From assembly GCF_030160235.1 (NCBI RefSeq), contig NZ_BSNY01000026.1, forward strand, positions 1 to 64,000: a stretch of 64,000 nucleotides of DNA, read 5' to 3'. This stretch comes from Mesorhizobium huakuii (GTDB lineage: Bacteria; Pseudomonadota; Alphaproteobacteria; Rhizobiales; Rhizobiaceae). Made by a program: the position numbers and the translations under genes. Numbering within the stretch: position 1 is the first letter of the stretch; each line of letters begins with the position of its first letter. Shown one piece after another: positions 49,806 to 59,743 of the stretch. Below the pieces are notes generated by a model, which was given only the letters and a program-made list of their open reading frames with translations, did no database searches and was not told the origin of the DNA.

Positions 49806-50303
49806 ATGACCGTCACGGGAGATTTTGCCATCCTGGCGCCAGTGCCCTTGGAGCACCTGCAATCAGGAAAAGGTATCGCCGAGAAGCAAGGGTTCGTCGC
49901 TTTCGGCTCGCGGAAATGGGAGCTGTTCCGGAATGTAGAAGAAATGCGCGGTGGCACGCCCGTGCGCGTGCTGATCTATCCCTCTGATGAGCACCTGCCT
50001 GCCAAGGTTTCGTTCAAGGTCTGCTGGGGCGGATGGTATATCGGCTGCGAGGAGAGCAACAGCGGCGAGCACCCGCTCGGCATGGCCCATCGTCCGCCGA
50101 CGACCGAACAGTACGCCGCCGACAACCAGGGCTATTGGGCAGTGTTCTGGCACGTAAAGGGCCTCTTCGAACTGCCGAAGGCGCAGCATTTGCCGATCTC
50201 GGCCATCAAGACCGTCAAGGGCGGCTGGCGCAAGAATGCGCCGCCACGGGGACCGGAACTGGTCGCCGTACCCTCAACCATCCAATTTCCGGTACAGCCA
50301 TGA
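49806..50303 (+). CDS. Hypothetical protein of the defence operon, 165 aa
   Basis: Starts at ATG 49806 behind GGGGAGA and overlaps the methylase gene by ATGA. It is rich in Trp/Gly (VCWGGWYIGCEE; GYWAVFWHVKGLFELP) and soluble, and may be another small barrel of the PUA/EVE kind, but I cannot confirm a family. Position between the ASCH protein and the methylase suggests a dedicated accessory part. Confidence 0.7.
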   Translation: MTVTGDFAILAPVPLEHLQSGKGIAEKQGFVAFGSRKWELFRNVEEMRGGTPVRVLIYPSDEHLPAKVSFKVCWGGWYIGCEESNSGEHPLGMAHRPPTTEQYAADNQGYWAVFWHVKGLFELPKAQHLPISAIKTVKGGWRKNAPPRGPELVAVPSTIQFPVQP

Positions 50304-53215
50304 CCTACAAGAAGAAACTTATCGAAGTCGCGATCCCGTTGGAAAAGATCAACGAGGCGTCGGCGCGGGAGAAGTCGATCCGGCACGGCCATCCCTCGAC
50401 ACTACATTTGTGGTGGGCACGGAGGCCGCTGGCGGCGTGCCGGGCGGTGCTGTTTGCGCAGTTGGTCGATGACCCCTCGGGTTATGTCAACGACCTCCTC
50501 AATGAGACAGAGACCAGGACCGCCGCGGAGCGGGAACTGAACGCACGCCTGAGCGACCGCGAGAAGAGGCGCCAGGAGGGCAAGGCTCTTCCGGCGGACG
50601 ACAAGGAGATCACGTTGGAGGAGGTTGCCATCGAGATCGAGCGCAAGCGGCTGTTCGACATCATCGAGGAACTTGTGATCTGGGAAAATTCAACCAATGA
50701 GGAGGTGCTGGAGCGCGCGCGGACGGAAATCCGAAGAAGCTGCGGCACCGAGCTGCCGCCAATCTACGACCCGTTCTCAGGAGGCGGCTCGATTCCGCTA
50801 GAGGCGCAGAGGCTCGGCCTCCCAGCTTATGGCAGCGATTTGAATCCTGTCGCCGTGATGATCGGCAAGGCGATGATCGAGATCCCGCCGATGTTCAAGG
50901 ATATGCCGCCGATCCATCCGGGCGGCAAGGAGCGCAACCACTATCGTAACGCCGAGGGGTTGGCGGAGGATGTGAAATACTACGGCGAATGGATGCGTCA
51001 GAAGGCTTGGGACCGTATAGGACACCTCTATCCGCAAGTGCAGCTACCGAAAGAATACGGGAGCGGCAACGGAAGGGTAATTGGCTGGTTTTGGGCGCGG
51101 ACGGTGCCAAGCCCGGACCCAGCATTCGCGGAAGTAAACGTACCCATCGCTTCAAGTTTCTTGCTTTCTGCGAAGGTGGGGAAAGAAACATGGCTTGATC
51201 CGATTGTAGATAAAAAGAACAAGACCTTGCAGTTCCGTGTTCGAAAGGGCGGTACAAAAGCTGAGATCGAGCATGCGAATGAGGGGACAAAGGCTGGCAG
51301 AGCCGTGTTCCGGTGCATATTTTCCAATTCTCCCATCTCAGGAGAGTACATCGATAAGTGTGCGACCGAAGGCACGATGGCGGCGACGCTCTTGGCTATC
51401 GCCGTCGAGGGAAAAAACGGGCGCGTCTATCTACCTCCTCATGACGATCTTCAACAATCTGCTGCAATTCAGGCCGCCGGCGAATTATCATCTATCGATC
51501 TTTCTTCCGTTGAGGTTCCATGTAGAGGGACCTACGCCAGCAATGCGCTCGGCAGACGATATGGCTTTAACACATTCCGCGACTATTTCAGCCCGAGGCA
51601 GCTTGTAGCGTTAGGCACATTCTCGAATCTCATCCGAGAGGTGCACGATGCGATCGCTTCTGATGCAGAGTCGCAAAAATCTGGCACTGATAAGGAACGC
51701 TCGTCTTCCAACGATTATGCACTGGCCGTAGCCACATATCTTGCGTTTGCGGTTGATAGAGCGGCCGACGCGTGGAGCAGCCTAGTAAGTTGGCGAAACA
51801 CGGTTGAGGCGACACGTAGCACCTATGCCCGGCAGGGTATTGCTATGGTTTGGGATTACGTTGAGGTAAATCCATTCAGTGAAAAGAATGGAAACTGGAA
51901 TGATGCTTGCCTAGAATGGGTCTATAAATCACTTCTGGCCTTCTCACCAGGATCTAAAGGTAAAATAATTCAGGCAGACGCTCAAACTGTTAAAACACCT
52001 GCAGGTTGCGTTCTTTCAACAGATCCACCTTACTACGACAATATACTTTACTCTGATCTTTCTGATTTTTTTTATGTCTGGCTTCGTAAGAATATAGGAA
52101 TTTTCTATCCTGATATACTTAGCACCCTAACAGTTCCAAAGGCAGACGAATTGGTGGCCACGGTCTACCGTCACGGTAGTCATCAGGCTGCTGAGGAATT
52201 TTTCTTGAACGGTATGTCGAAGGCCATTTCAAATATGGTTGCGCAGACCTCCACGAGCTACCCTGCAACCATCTACTATGCTTTCAAACAGAGTGAGGTT
52301 GAAAGCGATGGGATTGCATCGACCGGTTGGGCGACTTTCCTGCAGGCAGTGTTCAACGCAGGCTTTTCCGTGGTTGCCACGTGGCCGGTCCGCACTGAAA
52401 AGCCGGGCCGAATGGTTGCAGTTGGCACCAACGCGCTCGCAAACTCTGTCGTTCTCGTCTGCCGCAAGAGAGAAGCCACGGCCGAAGTCATTACTCGCGC
52501 GGAGTTCATCCGTACGCTAAAACGCGAGCTGCCTCCGGCAATTGCTGAACTTCAGGCCGCCAACATCGCCCCTGCCGACATGCCGCAATCAGCCATCGGC
52601 CCCGGTATGGGTGTGTTCTCCCGCTACCGCGCCGTGCTAGAATCGGATGACAGCCCGATGAGCGTGAAGGCCGCGCTGCAACTAATCAACCGCGAGCTAG
52701 ACGAATACCTCAGCGGCATTCAGGGCGAGTTCGACGCTGATACCCGTTTTGCCATCACCTGGTTCGAGCAGAACGGATTGAAGGCGGGCGATTACGGCAC
52801 CGCCAATAATATCGCCACTGCACGCGGCATCTCCGTCGAAAGCGGAAGGCATGCCGGCATTCTAGAAACCTCAGCCGGGAAGGTACGCATCCTAAAGCGT
52901 GAGGAACTGCCCGAAGGCTGGGATCCTGTTGCCGATAAGCATCTGACGGTATGGGAAAGCTGCCAACACGTTGTGCGCGCGCTGGAAACAGGTGGCGAAT
53001 ACGAGGCGGCGGTTCTCATCCGCGCACTCGGTCCAGCTATGTCCGAGAACGTCAAGGATCTTGCCTACTGCCTCTACAATATTTGCGAGAAGCGCAAAGA
53101 CGCCAAGGAGGCGACTTCCTACAACGCACTGATCGCTGTGTGGTCAGATTTGACGCGTCTCGCGGCTAGTTCCGAAACGGCAGGGCGTGGCGGCCAGTTC
53201 ACGTTGGCCGTCTGA
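50300..53215 (+). CDS. DUF1156-family adenine-specific DNA methylase
   Basis: 971 residues. The DUF1156 N-terminus is clear (KKKLIEVAIPLEKINEAS; STLHLWWARRPLAACRAV). SAM-binding motif I is YDPFSGGGSIPLEAQ (from Tyr156), and the catalytic motif IV is DPPY (Asp575-Tyr578). The ~400 residues between could hold target recognition. The enzyme probably makes N6-methyladenine that marks self DNA. Codon and base composition fall sharply toward AT between about 51150 and 52330, unlike the flanks. The start overlaps the upstream gene by ATGA. Confidence 0.9.
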   Translation: MTYKKKLIEVAIPLEKINEASAREKSIRHGHPSTLHLWWARRPLAACRAVLFAQLVDDPSGYVNDLLNETETRTAAERELNARLSDREKRRQEGKALPADDKEITLEEVAIEIERKRLFDIIEELVIWENSTNEEVLERARTEIRRSCGTELPPIYDPFSGGGSIPLEAQRLGLPAYGSDLNPVAVMIGKAMIEIPPMFKDMPPIHPGGKERNHYRNAEGLAEDVKYYGEWMRQKAWDRIGHLYPQVQLPKEYGSGNGRVIGWFWARTVPSPDPAFAEVNVPIASSFLLSAKVGKETWLDPIVDKKNKTLQFRVRKGGTKAEIEHANEGTKAGRAVFRCIFSNSPISGEYIDKCATEGTMAATLLAIAVEGKNGRVYLPPHDDLQQSAAIQAAGELSSIDLSSVEVPCRGTYASNALGRRYGFNTFRDYFSPRQLVALGTFSNLIREVHDAIASDAESQKSGTDKERSSSNDYALAVATYLAFAVDRAADAWSSLVSWRNTVEATRSTYARQGIAMVWDYVEVNPFSEKNGNWNDACLEWVYKSLLAFSPGSKGKIIQADAQTVKTPAGCVLSTDPPYYDNILYSDLSDFFYVWLRKNIGIFYPDILSTLTVPKADELVATVYRHGSHQAAEEFFLNGMSKAISNMVAQTSTSYPATIYYAFKQSEVESDGIASTGWATFLQAVFNAGFSVVATWPVRTEKPGRMVAVGTNALANSVVLVCRKREATAEVITRAEFIRTLKRELPPAIAELQAANIAPADMPQSAIGPGMGVFSRYRAVLESDDSPMSVKAALQLINRELDEYLSGIQGEFDADTRFAITWFEQNGLKAGDYGTANNIATARGISVESGRHAGILETSAGKVRILKREELPEGWDPVADKHLTVWESCQHVVRALETGGEYEAAVLIRALGPAMSENVKDLAYCLYNICEKRKDAKEATSYNALIAVWSDLTRLAASSETAGRGGQFTLAV

Positions 53216-53220
53216 TTCCT

Positions 53221-53243
53221 CGGCAGGACTGGCGGTCCTGCCG
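53221..53243 (+). promoter_or_regulatory. Intercistronic hairpin between methylase and HEPN-ATPase genes
   Basis: CGGCAGGAC and GTCCTGCCG form a perfect 9-bp stem with a 5-base loop (TGGCG), starting five bases behind the methylase stop. No T run follows. It may be a processing or attenuation site that sets the ratio of methylase to the downstream ATPase. Confidence 0.6.
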
Positions 53244-53277
53244 TAACTTGAAAACGATGATCCGAGGGGCAAGAACA

Positions 53278-56200
53278 ATGGCGAAAAGCGCAAGACAGCA
53301 TGTTTTCGAGGGAATGGAACTTCTGCCCGAAGCCCTAATCCCGTTCGTGGAGAAGCGGCTCGAAACCTCGCTGACCGGGCACTGGCAACTGCAGGTTCTG
53401 GAACGCTACCCCAACCTCAGACCGAACAGCAAAGGCGAGGTCGGATGGGATCAGACAGCCCTGTTCAACGTGATGGACCGCTTCTGGGGAGAAGCGTTTA
53501 AGACCGTTCTCGGTCGTGCCGAGCGGTCGATCGTCAACGAACTCGTCGATGTCCGCAACAAACTTTCGCACAACGGCGATTTTACCTATGACGATGCCGA
53601 GCGTGCATTAGATTCGATGCGGCGGATGATGACCGCAATCAGCGCCGGCGAGACCGCCGACAAGCTAGACCTAATGCGCAACTCGATTCTGCGCACCAAG
53701 TTCACGGAACTGCAGCGCAACGAGGAGCGCCGGAAGACGCAACGCTCCGACATCTCGGTGGAGACCGTCGCAGGACTCCTGCCATGGCGGGAGGTGGTCG
53801 AGCCTCATCAGGATGTCGCCACTGGCGAGTTTACCCAAGCCGAGTTCGCCGCCGATCTCGGCAAGGTCCACAACGGCTCGGCACCGTCGGAATATTCCAA
53901 CCCGAAGGAATTCTTCGCCCGAACCTATCTGACCGACGGGCTCTCCGCGCTTCTGGTCGGCGCCGCCAAACGGCTTTCAGGAACGGGCGGCGACCCCGTC
54001 GTCGAGTTGCAGACCAATTTCGGCGGCGGCAAGACACACTCCATGCTCGCCCTCTATCACATGGCGGGCGGCACGCCGGCGCGCGATTTGCCAGGTCTCG
54101 ACCAACTCCTCCAGAAGGAAGGGCTGACCGTTCCCGAAAAGATCAGCCGCGCCGTGCTCGTCGGTACCTCGCGCGGTCCACAGGACGTGCTGAAGACTAA
54201 GGACGGGCTGGAAATCAAGACGACCTGGGGCGAACTCGCGTACCAGCTCGGCGGCGCCCAAGGCTTCGCCATGGTCGCCGACAATGACGCCAAAGGAATC
54301 GCGCCTGGCTCGAACCTGCTCGAATCCCTGTTCAAGACGTTCTCGCCCTGCCTGATCCTGATCGACGAGTGGGTCGCGTATCTGCGCCAGATCTACAAGG
54401 TCGAGGGGCTCCCGTCCGGCTCGTTCGACGCGAACCTGTCCTTCGTGCAATCCTTGACGGAGGCGGTGAAGACCAGCCCCGGTACGCTGCTGGTCGCCTC
54501 ACTACCAGCGAGCCAGATCGAGGTCGGCGGCGAAGGCGGACAGGAAGCGCTCGCGCGGCTCAAGCAGACCTTTTCCCGCGTCGAATCCTCATGGCGGCCG
54601 GCCAGCCAGGAGGAGAGCTATGAGATCGTGCGACGGCGCCTGTTCAAGGAAATCCCCGGCGATCGCTTCCATCACCGTGACAACACGCTGAAGCAGTTCG
54701 CCAAGCTCTATCGCGAGAACGCGAACGACTTCCCACAGGGCGTTGCCGACGAGGATTATCGCCGCAAGCTGGAGAAGGCATATCCGATTCATCCCGAACT
54801 GTTCGACCAGCTCTATGTCAGTTGGGGATCGCTGGAAAAATTCCAGCGTACCCGCGGCGTGCTGCGGCTGATGGCTCAGGCGATCCACGAACTGTGGATG
54901 AACAATGACCCGTCCGTGATGATCATGCCAGGCAGCGTGGCGATCAGTTCGGCACGCGTTGAACCCGAGCTGCTGCACTATCTGGAGCCGTCCTGGCAGG
55001 CGATCATCGCGGGAGACGTCGATGGCACAATGTCCACACCCTACAAGATCGACCAGTCCGCTCCGAATCTAAATCGCTACTCGGCGACGCGACGCGTGGC
55101 ACGGACCATCTTCATGGGCTCCGCGCCCATGCACGGCCAGCAGAACAAGGGGCTGGACGATCGCCAGATCAATCTCGGCGTAGTACAGCCCGGCGAACGC
55201 CCGGCGATCTTCGGCGATGCGCTGCGGCGGCTAACCAACCAGTCCAAGTTCATGCACTCGGATCTTGGCAAGCATTGGTACTCGATGTCGGCGAGCCTCA
55301 ACCGTATCGCGGCCGATCGCGCCGGACAGATAGAAGAGGCACTGGTTCTGGTCACCATCGATAAGGAACTGACGAAATACATCAACGGCATCGCCGATCG
55401 CGGCCTCTTCGATGCCGTGCAGGTTGCTCCGGCTAGTTCGGGCGACGTCCCGGACGAAGCAGGGGGCGTGCGATGCGTAGTGCTGGGCGTGGCGCACCCT
55501 CATTCGGGACGCGAAGGTTCCGAGGCTATGGCCGAGGCCAAGGATGTTCTATTGCAGCGCGGCTCCGTGCCTCGCGTCTATCGCAACACGCTCGTGTTCC
55601 TGGCGGCCGAGACCAAGCAGATCGACGGATTGAAGGAAGCCATGCGTTCGGCGTTGGCCTGGGGCGAGATAGTGCGGGACACCGATCGGCTCAACCTGAC
55701 GCAGAGCGACGAAGCGTTGGCCAAAGCCAAGCTAGCCGAGGCGCAGGAGACGATGAAAACGCGCCTGCGCGAAACCTGGTGCTACGTGATCTACCCGATT
55801 CAGGAGGACGCGACGAAGGACATCGAATGGATGACCGGCCGTATAGCGGCACAGGACGGAGTCCTGTCGCGCGCCAGCAAAAAACTGGTGAGCGAGGAAG
55901 GACTGATGCCCGAATTGGGGCCCGGTCGGCTCGATCGCGACCTGCAGAAATACATCTGGAACGGCAAGCCGCACCTCTCCCTGAAGGACCTGTGGGAGTA
56001 CTTGAATCGCTATACCTACCTCCCCCGCGTCAAAAACCGCACAGTGCTAGTCAACGCGGTAAGGGCCGCTATCTCGAACATGATTCCAGGTCCTTTCGCC
56101 TACGCCGAGCGGTTCGACGACGCGACGCAGTCCTATGTGGGGCTGGCGATCGAGAACGCGGCGAATTCCGCGGTTGTGATCGACAGCGACAGCGTCATCA

Positions 56201-56580
56201 TCAAGCCCGACGTGGCCGAGGCAAATCGACCCAAGCCGAAGGATGAAACCGTTGTGCAGCCTGCTGGTGGAGGCGGCGCCGGCGGGATGGAAGAGGCTCC
56301 TGGAGCCTTGGGCGCAGGGGCGACAGCGCCCACGGTCACCGAGGTGCGGAAGCCGACACGCTTCATCGGTACTGTGATGATCTCGCCGGGACGACCAGCA
56401 CATGAATTCCGCCAGATCGTCGAGGGCATCATCGAGCAGCTGACAACGTTGCCGGGGAGCGACGTGTCCCTGAAGCTCGAGATCGACGCCGAGGTTCCTT
56501 CCGGATTGGACCGCGGCAAGATCCGGACCTTGATGGAGAACGCAACGACGTTGGGGTTCGTCGATAAGAAGGTGGAGTAG
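53278..56580 (+). CDS. Swt1-type HEPN domain fused to DUF499 ATPase
   Basis: 1100 residues from ATG 53278, after GAGGGGC. Residues ~1-125 form a Swt1-like HEPN domain with the RX4H ribonuclease motif RNKLSH (Arg93, His98). The DUF499 AAA-type ATPase follows, with Walker A NFGGGKTHS (Lys252) and Walker B ILIDEW (Asp363-Glu364). HEPN domains of this type are toxic RNases in many abortive-infection systems, while DUF499 ATPases recur beside DUF1156 methylases. It may be the sensor-effector of the locus, held inactive until DNA modification fails. Confidence 0.85.
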   Translation: MAKSARQHVFEGMELLPEALIPFVEKRLETSLTGHWQLQVLERYPNLRPNSKGEVGWDQTALFNVMDRFWGEAFKTVLGRAERSIVNELVDVRNKLSHNGDFTYDDAERALDSMRRMMTAISAGETADKLDLMRNSILRTKFTELQRNEERRKTQRSDISVETVAGLLPWREVVEPHQDVATGEFTQAEFAADLGKVHNGSAPSEYSNPKEFFARTYLTDGLSALLVGAAKRLSGTGGDPVVELQTNFGGGKTHSMLALYHMAGGTPARDLPGLDQLLQKEGLTVPEKISRAVLVGTSRGPQDVLKTKDGLEIKTTWGELAYQLGGAQGFAMVADNDAKGIAPGSNLLESLFKTFSPCLILIDEWVAYLRQIYKVEGLPSGSFDANLSFVQSLTEAVKTSPGTLLVASLPASQIEVGGEGGQEALARLKQTFSRVESSWRPASQEESYEIVRRRLFKEIPGDRFHHRDNTLKQFAKLYRENANDFPQGVADEDYRRKLEKAYPIHPELFDQLYVSWGSLEKFQRTRGVLRLMAQAIHELWMNNDPSVMIMPGSVAISSARVEPELLHYLEPSWQAIIAGDVDGTMSTPYKIDQSAPNLNRYSATRRVARTIFMGSAPMHGQQNKGLDDRQINLGVVQPGERPAIFGDALRRLTNQSKFMHSDLGKHWYSMSASLNRIAADRAGQIEEALVLVTIDKELTKYINGIADRGLFDAVQVAPASSGDVPDEAGGVRCVVLGVAHPHSGREGSEAMAEAKDVLLQRGSVPRVYRNTLVFLAAETKQIDGLKEAMRSALAWGEIVRDTDRLNLTQSDEALAKAKLAEAQETMKTRLRETWCYVIYPIQEDATKDIEWMTGRIAAQDGVLSRASKKLVSEEGLMPELGPGRLDRDLQKYIWNGKPHLSLKDLWEYLNRYTYLPRVKNRTVLVNAVRAAISNMIPGPFAYAERFDDATQSYVGLAIENAANSAVVIDSDSVIIKPDVAEANRPKPKDETVVQPAGGGGAGGMEEAPGALGAGATAPTVTEVRKPTRFIGTVMISPGRPAHEFRQIVEGIIEQLTTLPGSDVSLKLEIDAEVPSGLDRGKIRTLMENATTLGFVDKKVE

Positions 56581-56584
56581 CGAC

Positions 56585-59500
56585 GTGGAAACGACGGCTG
56601 CGGAATCTCCAACCGGCTGGGATCCGGAAAAAGGCGGAGTGAAGGTTTGCCTGCGGGACAATCCGGGCCGCCAGGGCGCCACGACGGGCCGGACAAGGAT
56701 GGCCGGAACTTTCCTAATGGTCGAAGTGGATTTCGGCCCAAACGAAAAACAGTTCAAACGCTATTTGCAACTGGAGCCCGTCGTCGAGGAGACGGATCTC
56801 ATCGACGTTCTGAAGGCTGGAAGGTTCGGAACCCCAAGCGATCTGCGGCGGGTCCTGACATTCGAGAAGATCAAGGGGGACCTGACCAACGTCTTCTATT
56901 CGATGGAGGCCAGCAATACCGATTTCTATCCGCACCAGTTCAAGCCGGTGATGCGGTTCATCGAATCGCCCGTTGGCCGCATGCTGATCGCCGACGAGGT
57001 TGGTCTCGGGAAGACCATTGAAGCAATATACATATGGAAGGAAATCCAGGCACGACATTCAGCACGGCGGCTGCTGATAGTCTGTCCGGCCATGTTGAGG
57101 CAAAAGTGGCGTGGCGATCTGCGCAAGCGGTTCAACATCACCGGAGAGATTATCTCTGCAAAGGATCTCCTAGAGAAGGGAGAGGATATCGCCGGTCGTC
57201 GGTCTTCCGATGCGTTCGTCTACATTACGAGCTTGGAAGGCCTTCGGCCGCCTGCGAGATTCCTCGATGAAAGCGTTGGTGGCACGCGGGCGCGGTTTGC
57301 CAGGCTGCTTGACCAGAATACGGCGACCGAGGAGTTCGCGCTCTTCGACCATGTCATCATCGACGAGGCTCACTATCTGCGCAATCCATCGACAGCGAAC
57401 AATCGCCTTGGCCGCTTGTTGCGCGAAGCGTCCCGCCATCTGGTGCTGCTGACCGCGACTCCGATCCAGATCAAAAGCGATAATCTCTATCAATTGCTTC
57501 GCCTGATCGACGAGGACCAGTTCTACGACGCGTCGCTGTTTGAGGAAATGCTGGCGGCCAATTCCGAGATCGTACGAGCGCAGCGAGCGTTGTGGCGGCA
57601 GCCCGTGGACGTTGCCGAGGCCCGCGCGGCCATAATGGATGCTGAAAAATCAGATTACTTCAAAAAGGATGCGGTGCTTCGTCGAATAAGATCCGAAATC
57701 GATAAGGCCGCACAGGATTCCGAGAAACGTGTCGAGTTGCTACGCCTGCTCGAATCACGATCTCTGCTTTCGCAATACATGACGAGAAGCCGCAAGAGGG
57801 AGGTACTGCCGACCCACGTCGTGCGGGCGCCACAGGTCCTGAACGTCGTCTTCAGCAAGGCTGAAGCAGCCATTTACGGTCACGTCACCAAGAGGATTCG
57901 CGACCAATCCGTCGGCAAGACCGGGGTATCGCTGTTTTCGCTGCTTGCCCGCCAGCGCCAAATGGCAAGTTCTATCGTGGGGGCACTGGAGAGCTGGAAA
58001 GAAAAGGAACTGATCGACGAGCTGCTTTGGGAAGACTTCGGTCTGTCGACCGGCCTGATCGAAGGGACGAGCCGCAATGACCGGCAGAACGGCGAAGACC
58101 AGCCCGAAAGCGCGAGCGAGGCTCCGGTTGCATACGGTTTTGGCTTTGACCTCGCGGAACTGGAAAAAAATGATGCAAAATACCGTGCACTGAGAGAGTT
58201 CCTCGCGGGCGAACTGGCGAAAGATCCAGCAGAGAAGTTCGTCATATTCGCTTTCTATCGCGGAACGCTGAAGTACCTCGCCAGGCGGCTAAAGGCCGAC
58301 GGGATTAGGGCGGGACTGATCATGGGCGACATGGGCTCGTCCAAGGACGCGGTGATCCAGGATTTTGCGCTGTCGGAAGGACCCTCGGTGCTTCTTTCGT
58401 CCGAAGTCGGCAGCGAAGGCATCGACCTCCAATTCTGCCGCTTCGTCGTCAATTACGATCTTCCCTGGAATCCGATGCGGATCGAGCAGCGCATCGGGCG
58501 TCTCGATCGCCTCGGTCAGAAGGCGGAGCGGATCTCGATCATCAATCTAGTGGTGACCAACACCATCGAAGATCGAATCCTGATGCGGCTTTACGACCGC
58601 ATCAAGGTGTTCAGCGAGAGCATCGGAGACATGGAGGAGATTTTGGGCGAGATGACCGAGCAGATCATGCTCGATCTCCTCAACCCTCGTCTGTCTGACG
58701 ATGAACGCGACAGGAGAGCCAAGGTGGCCGAGCTTGCGATACACAATACACAGAAGCAGCAGCATGAACTGGAGCAGCAGGCCGTCAACCTGATCGGATT
58801 CTCCGACTATATCCTTGAACATATTACAGACAGTCGTAGTAAGGGACGCTGGTTGAGCGCGTCCGAACTCAGACTGCTCGTGGAGGATTTCTTCGCCAGG
58901 AAGTATCCTGGCACCAAGATCGAACCGAACTCGCGGATAGACAATTCAGCGCGGATTACGCTTTCGGAGGAAGCCCGCAGGGACCTCGGCTATTTCGTCG
59001 CTGAGGCACGGCCGGCAACGCGTACAAGGATGCACCAGAGCTACAAGCCCATATTGTGCCTGTTCGATCCTCGCCAAACCGACGACGTCAGTCCTGACGT
59101 GGAATTCATCGAGCCGAGCCATCCATTGGTACAATGGATACGAAACGCTTATGAGTCAGATCGAAGTCAGCTTCATCGCGTGGCAGCGCTCAAGTTGCCG
59201 TCAGGAGCGACCAGCTTCCCGCCTGGTGATTATGTTTTTTCCGCGCATCGGTGGTCATTCGCGGGTGTCAGATCCAATGAGACGCTGGCGTTTAGCGCAT
59301 TACGTATGGGCGATGTGGAACCCCTGAGCAATTCCAGTTCCGAAGAACTCATTGCGATTGCAGCCGGCTCCGCTGGCCTTTTTCCCAACGCCCAGAACGT
59401 CATCGGAGACATAAAATCGGTGCTCGAAGCCGCTTCGGCCTGCGAACAGCATCTGGCGGACATGTTCGGCGAACGGCTTTCGAACTTTGAGGCGGAAAAC

Positions 59501-59743
59501 GCTGTCCGTTGCGAACAGCAGGAAACCAGCGCCAAAAAATTCGCGCGACGTCGACTGGATGAACTCGGCGGGCGCATCCAGCGATTCAAGGTTGCGGGTA
59601 ATCTCAAGCCCATTCCGATGACGGAAGGTCTCATCCGCAAAGAGGAAGAGCAACTCAAGACAAAGATCGAGCGGGTAACCAGAAGGCGTCACGTCGAGGA
59701 AACGATGGTTCCGTTGGCGATCGGGGTAATCAGGGTGGAATGA
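56585..59743 (+). CDS. SNF2/RapA-like helicase (second in the locus)
   Basis: 1052 residues from GTG 56585, four bases behind the ATPase stop with GGTGGAG upstream. SNF2 motifs: ADEVGLGKT (Lys143), DEAH (260-263), LTATPIQ, VGSEGIDLQFCRFVVNYDLP and RIGRLDRLGQ. The ~350-residue C-terminus is helical with no nuclease motif I can see, unlike the other SNF2 protein of this locus. RapA-like proteins act on DNA-bound complexes; here a translocase role is likely. Confidence 0.88.
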   Translation: METTAAESPTGWDPEKGGVKVCLRDNPGRQGATTGRTRMAGTFLMVEVDFGPNEKQFKRYLQLEPVVEETDLIDVLKAGRFGTPSDLRRVLTFEKIKGDLTNVFYSMEASNTDFYPHQFKPVMRFIESPVGRMLIADEVGLGKTIEAIYIWKEIQARHSARRLLIVCPAMLRQKWRGDLRKRFNITGEIISAKDLLEKGEDIAGRRSSDAFVYITSLEGLRPPARFLDESVGGTRARFARLLDQNTATEEFALFDHVIIDEAHYLRNPSTANNRLGRLLREASRHLVLLTATPIQIKSDNLYQLLRLIDEDQFYDASLFEEMLAANSEIVRAQRALWRQPVDVAEARAAIMDAEKSDYFKKDAVLRRIRSEIDKAAQDSEKRVELLRLLESRSLLSQYMTRSRKREVLPTHVVRAPQVLNVVFSKAEAAIYGHVTKRIRDQSVGKTGVSLFSLLARQRQMASSIVGALESWKEKELIDELLWEDFGLSTGLIEGTSRNDRQNGEDQPESASEAPVAYGFGFDLAELEKNDAKYRALREFLAGELAKDPAEKFVIFAFYRGTLKYLARRLKADGIRAGLIMGDMGSSKDAVIQDFALSEGPSVLLSSEVGSEGIDLQFCRFVVNYDLPWNPMRIEQRIGRLDRLGQKAERISIINLVVTNTIEDRILMRLYDRIKVFSESIGDMEEILGEMTEQIMLDLLNPRLSDDERDRRAKVAELAIHNTQKQQHELEQQAVNLIGFSDYILEHITDSRSKGRWLSASELRLLVEDFFARKYPGTKIEPNSRIDNSARITLSEEARRDLGYFVAEARPATRTRMHQSYKPILCLFDPRQTDDVSPDVEFIEPSHPLVQWIRNAYESDRSQLHRVAALKLPSGATSFPPGDYVFSAHRWSFAGVRSNETLAFSALRMGDVEPLSNSSSEELIAIAAGSAGLFPNAQNVIGDIKSVLEAASACEQHLADMFGERLSNFEAENAVRCEQQETSAKKFARRRLDELGGRIQRFKVAGNLKPIPMTEGLIRKEEEQLKTKIERVTRRRHVEETMVPLAIGVIRVE

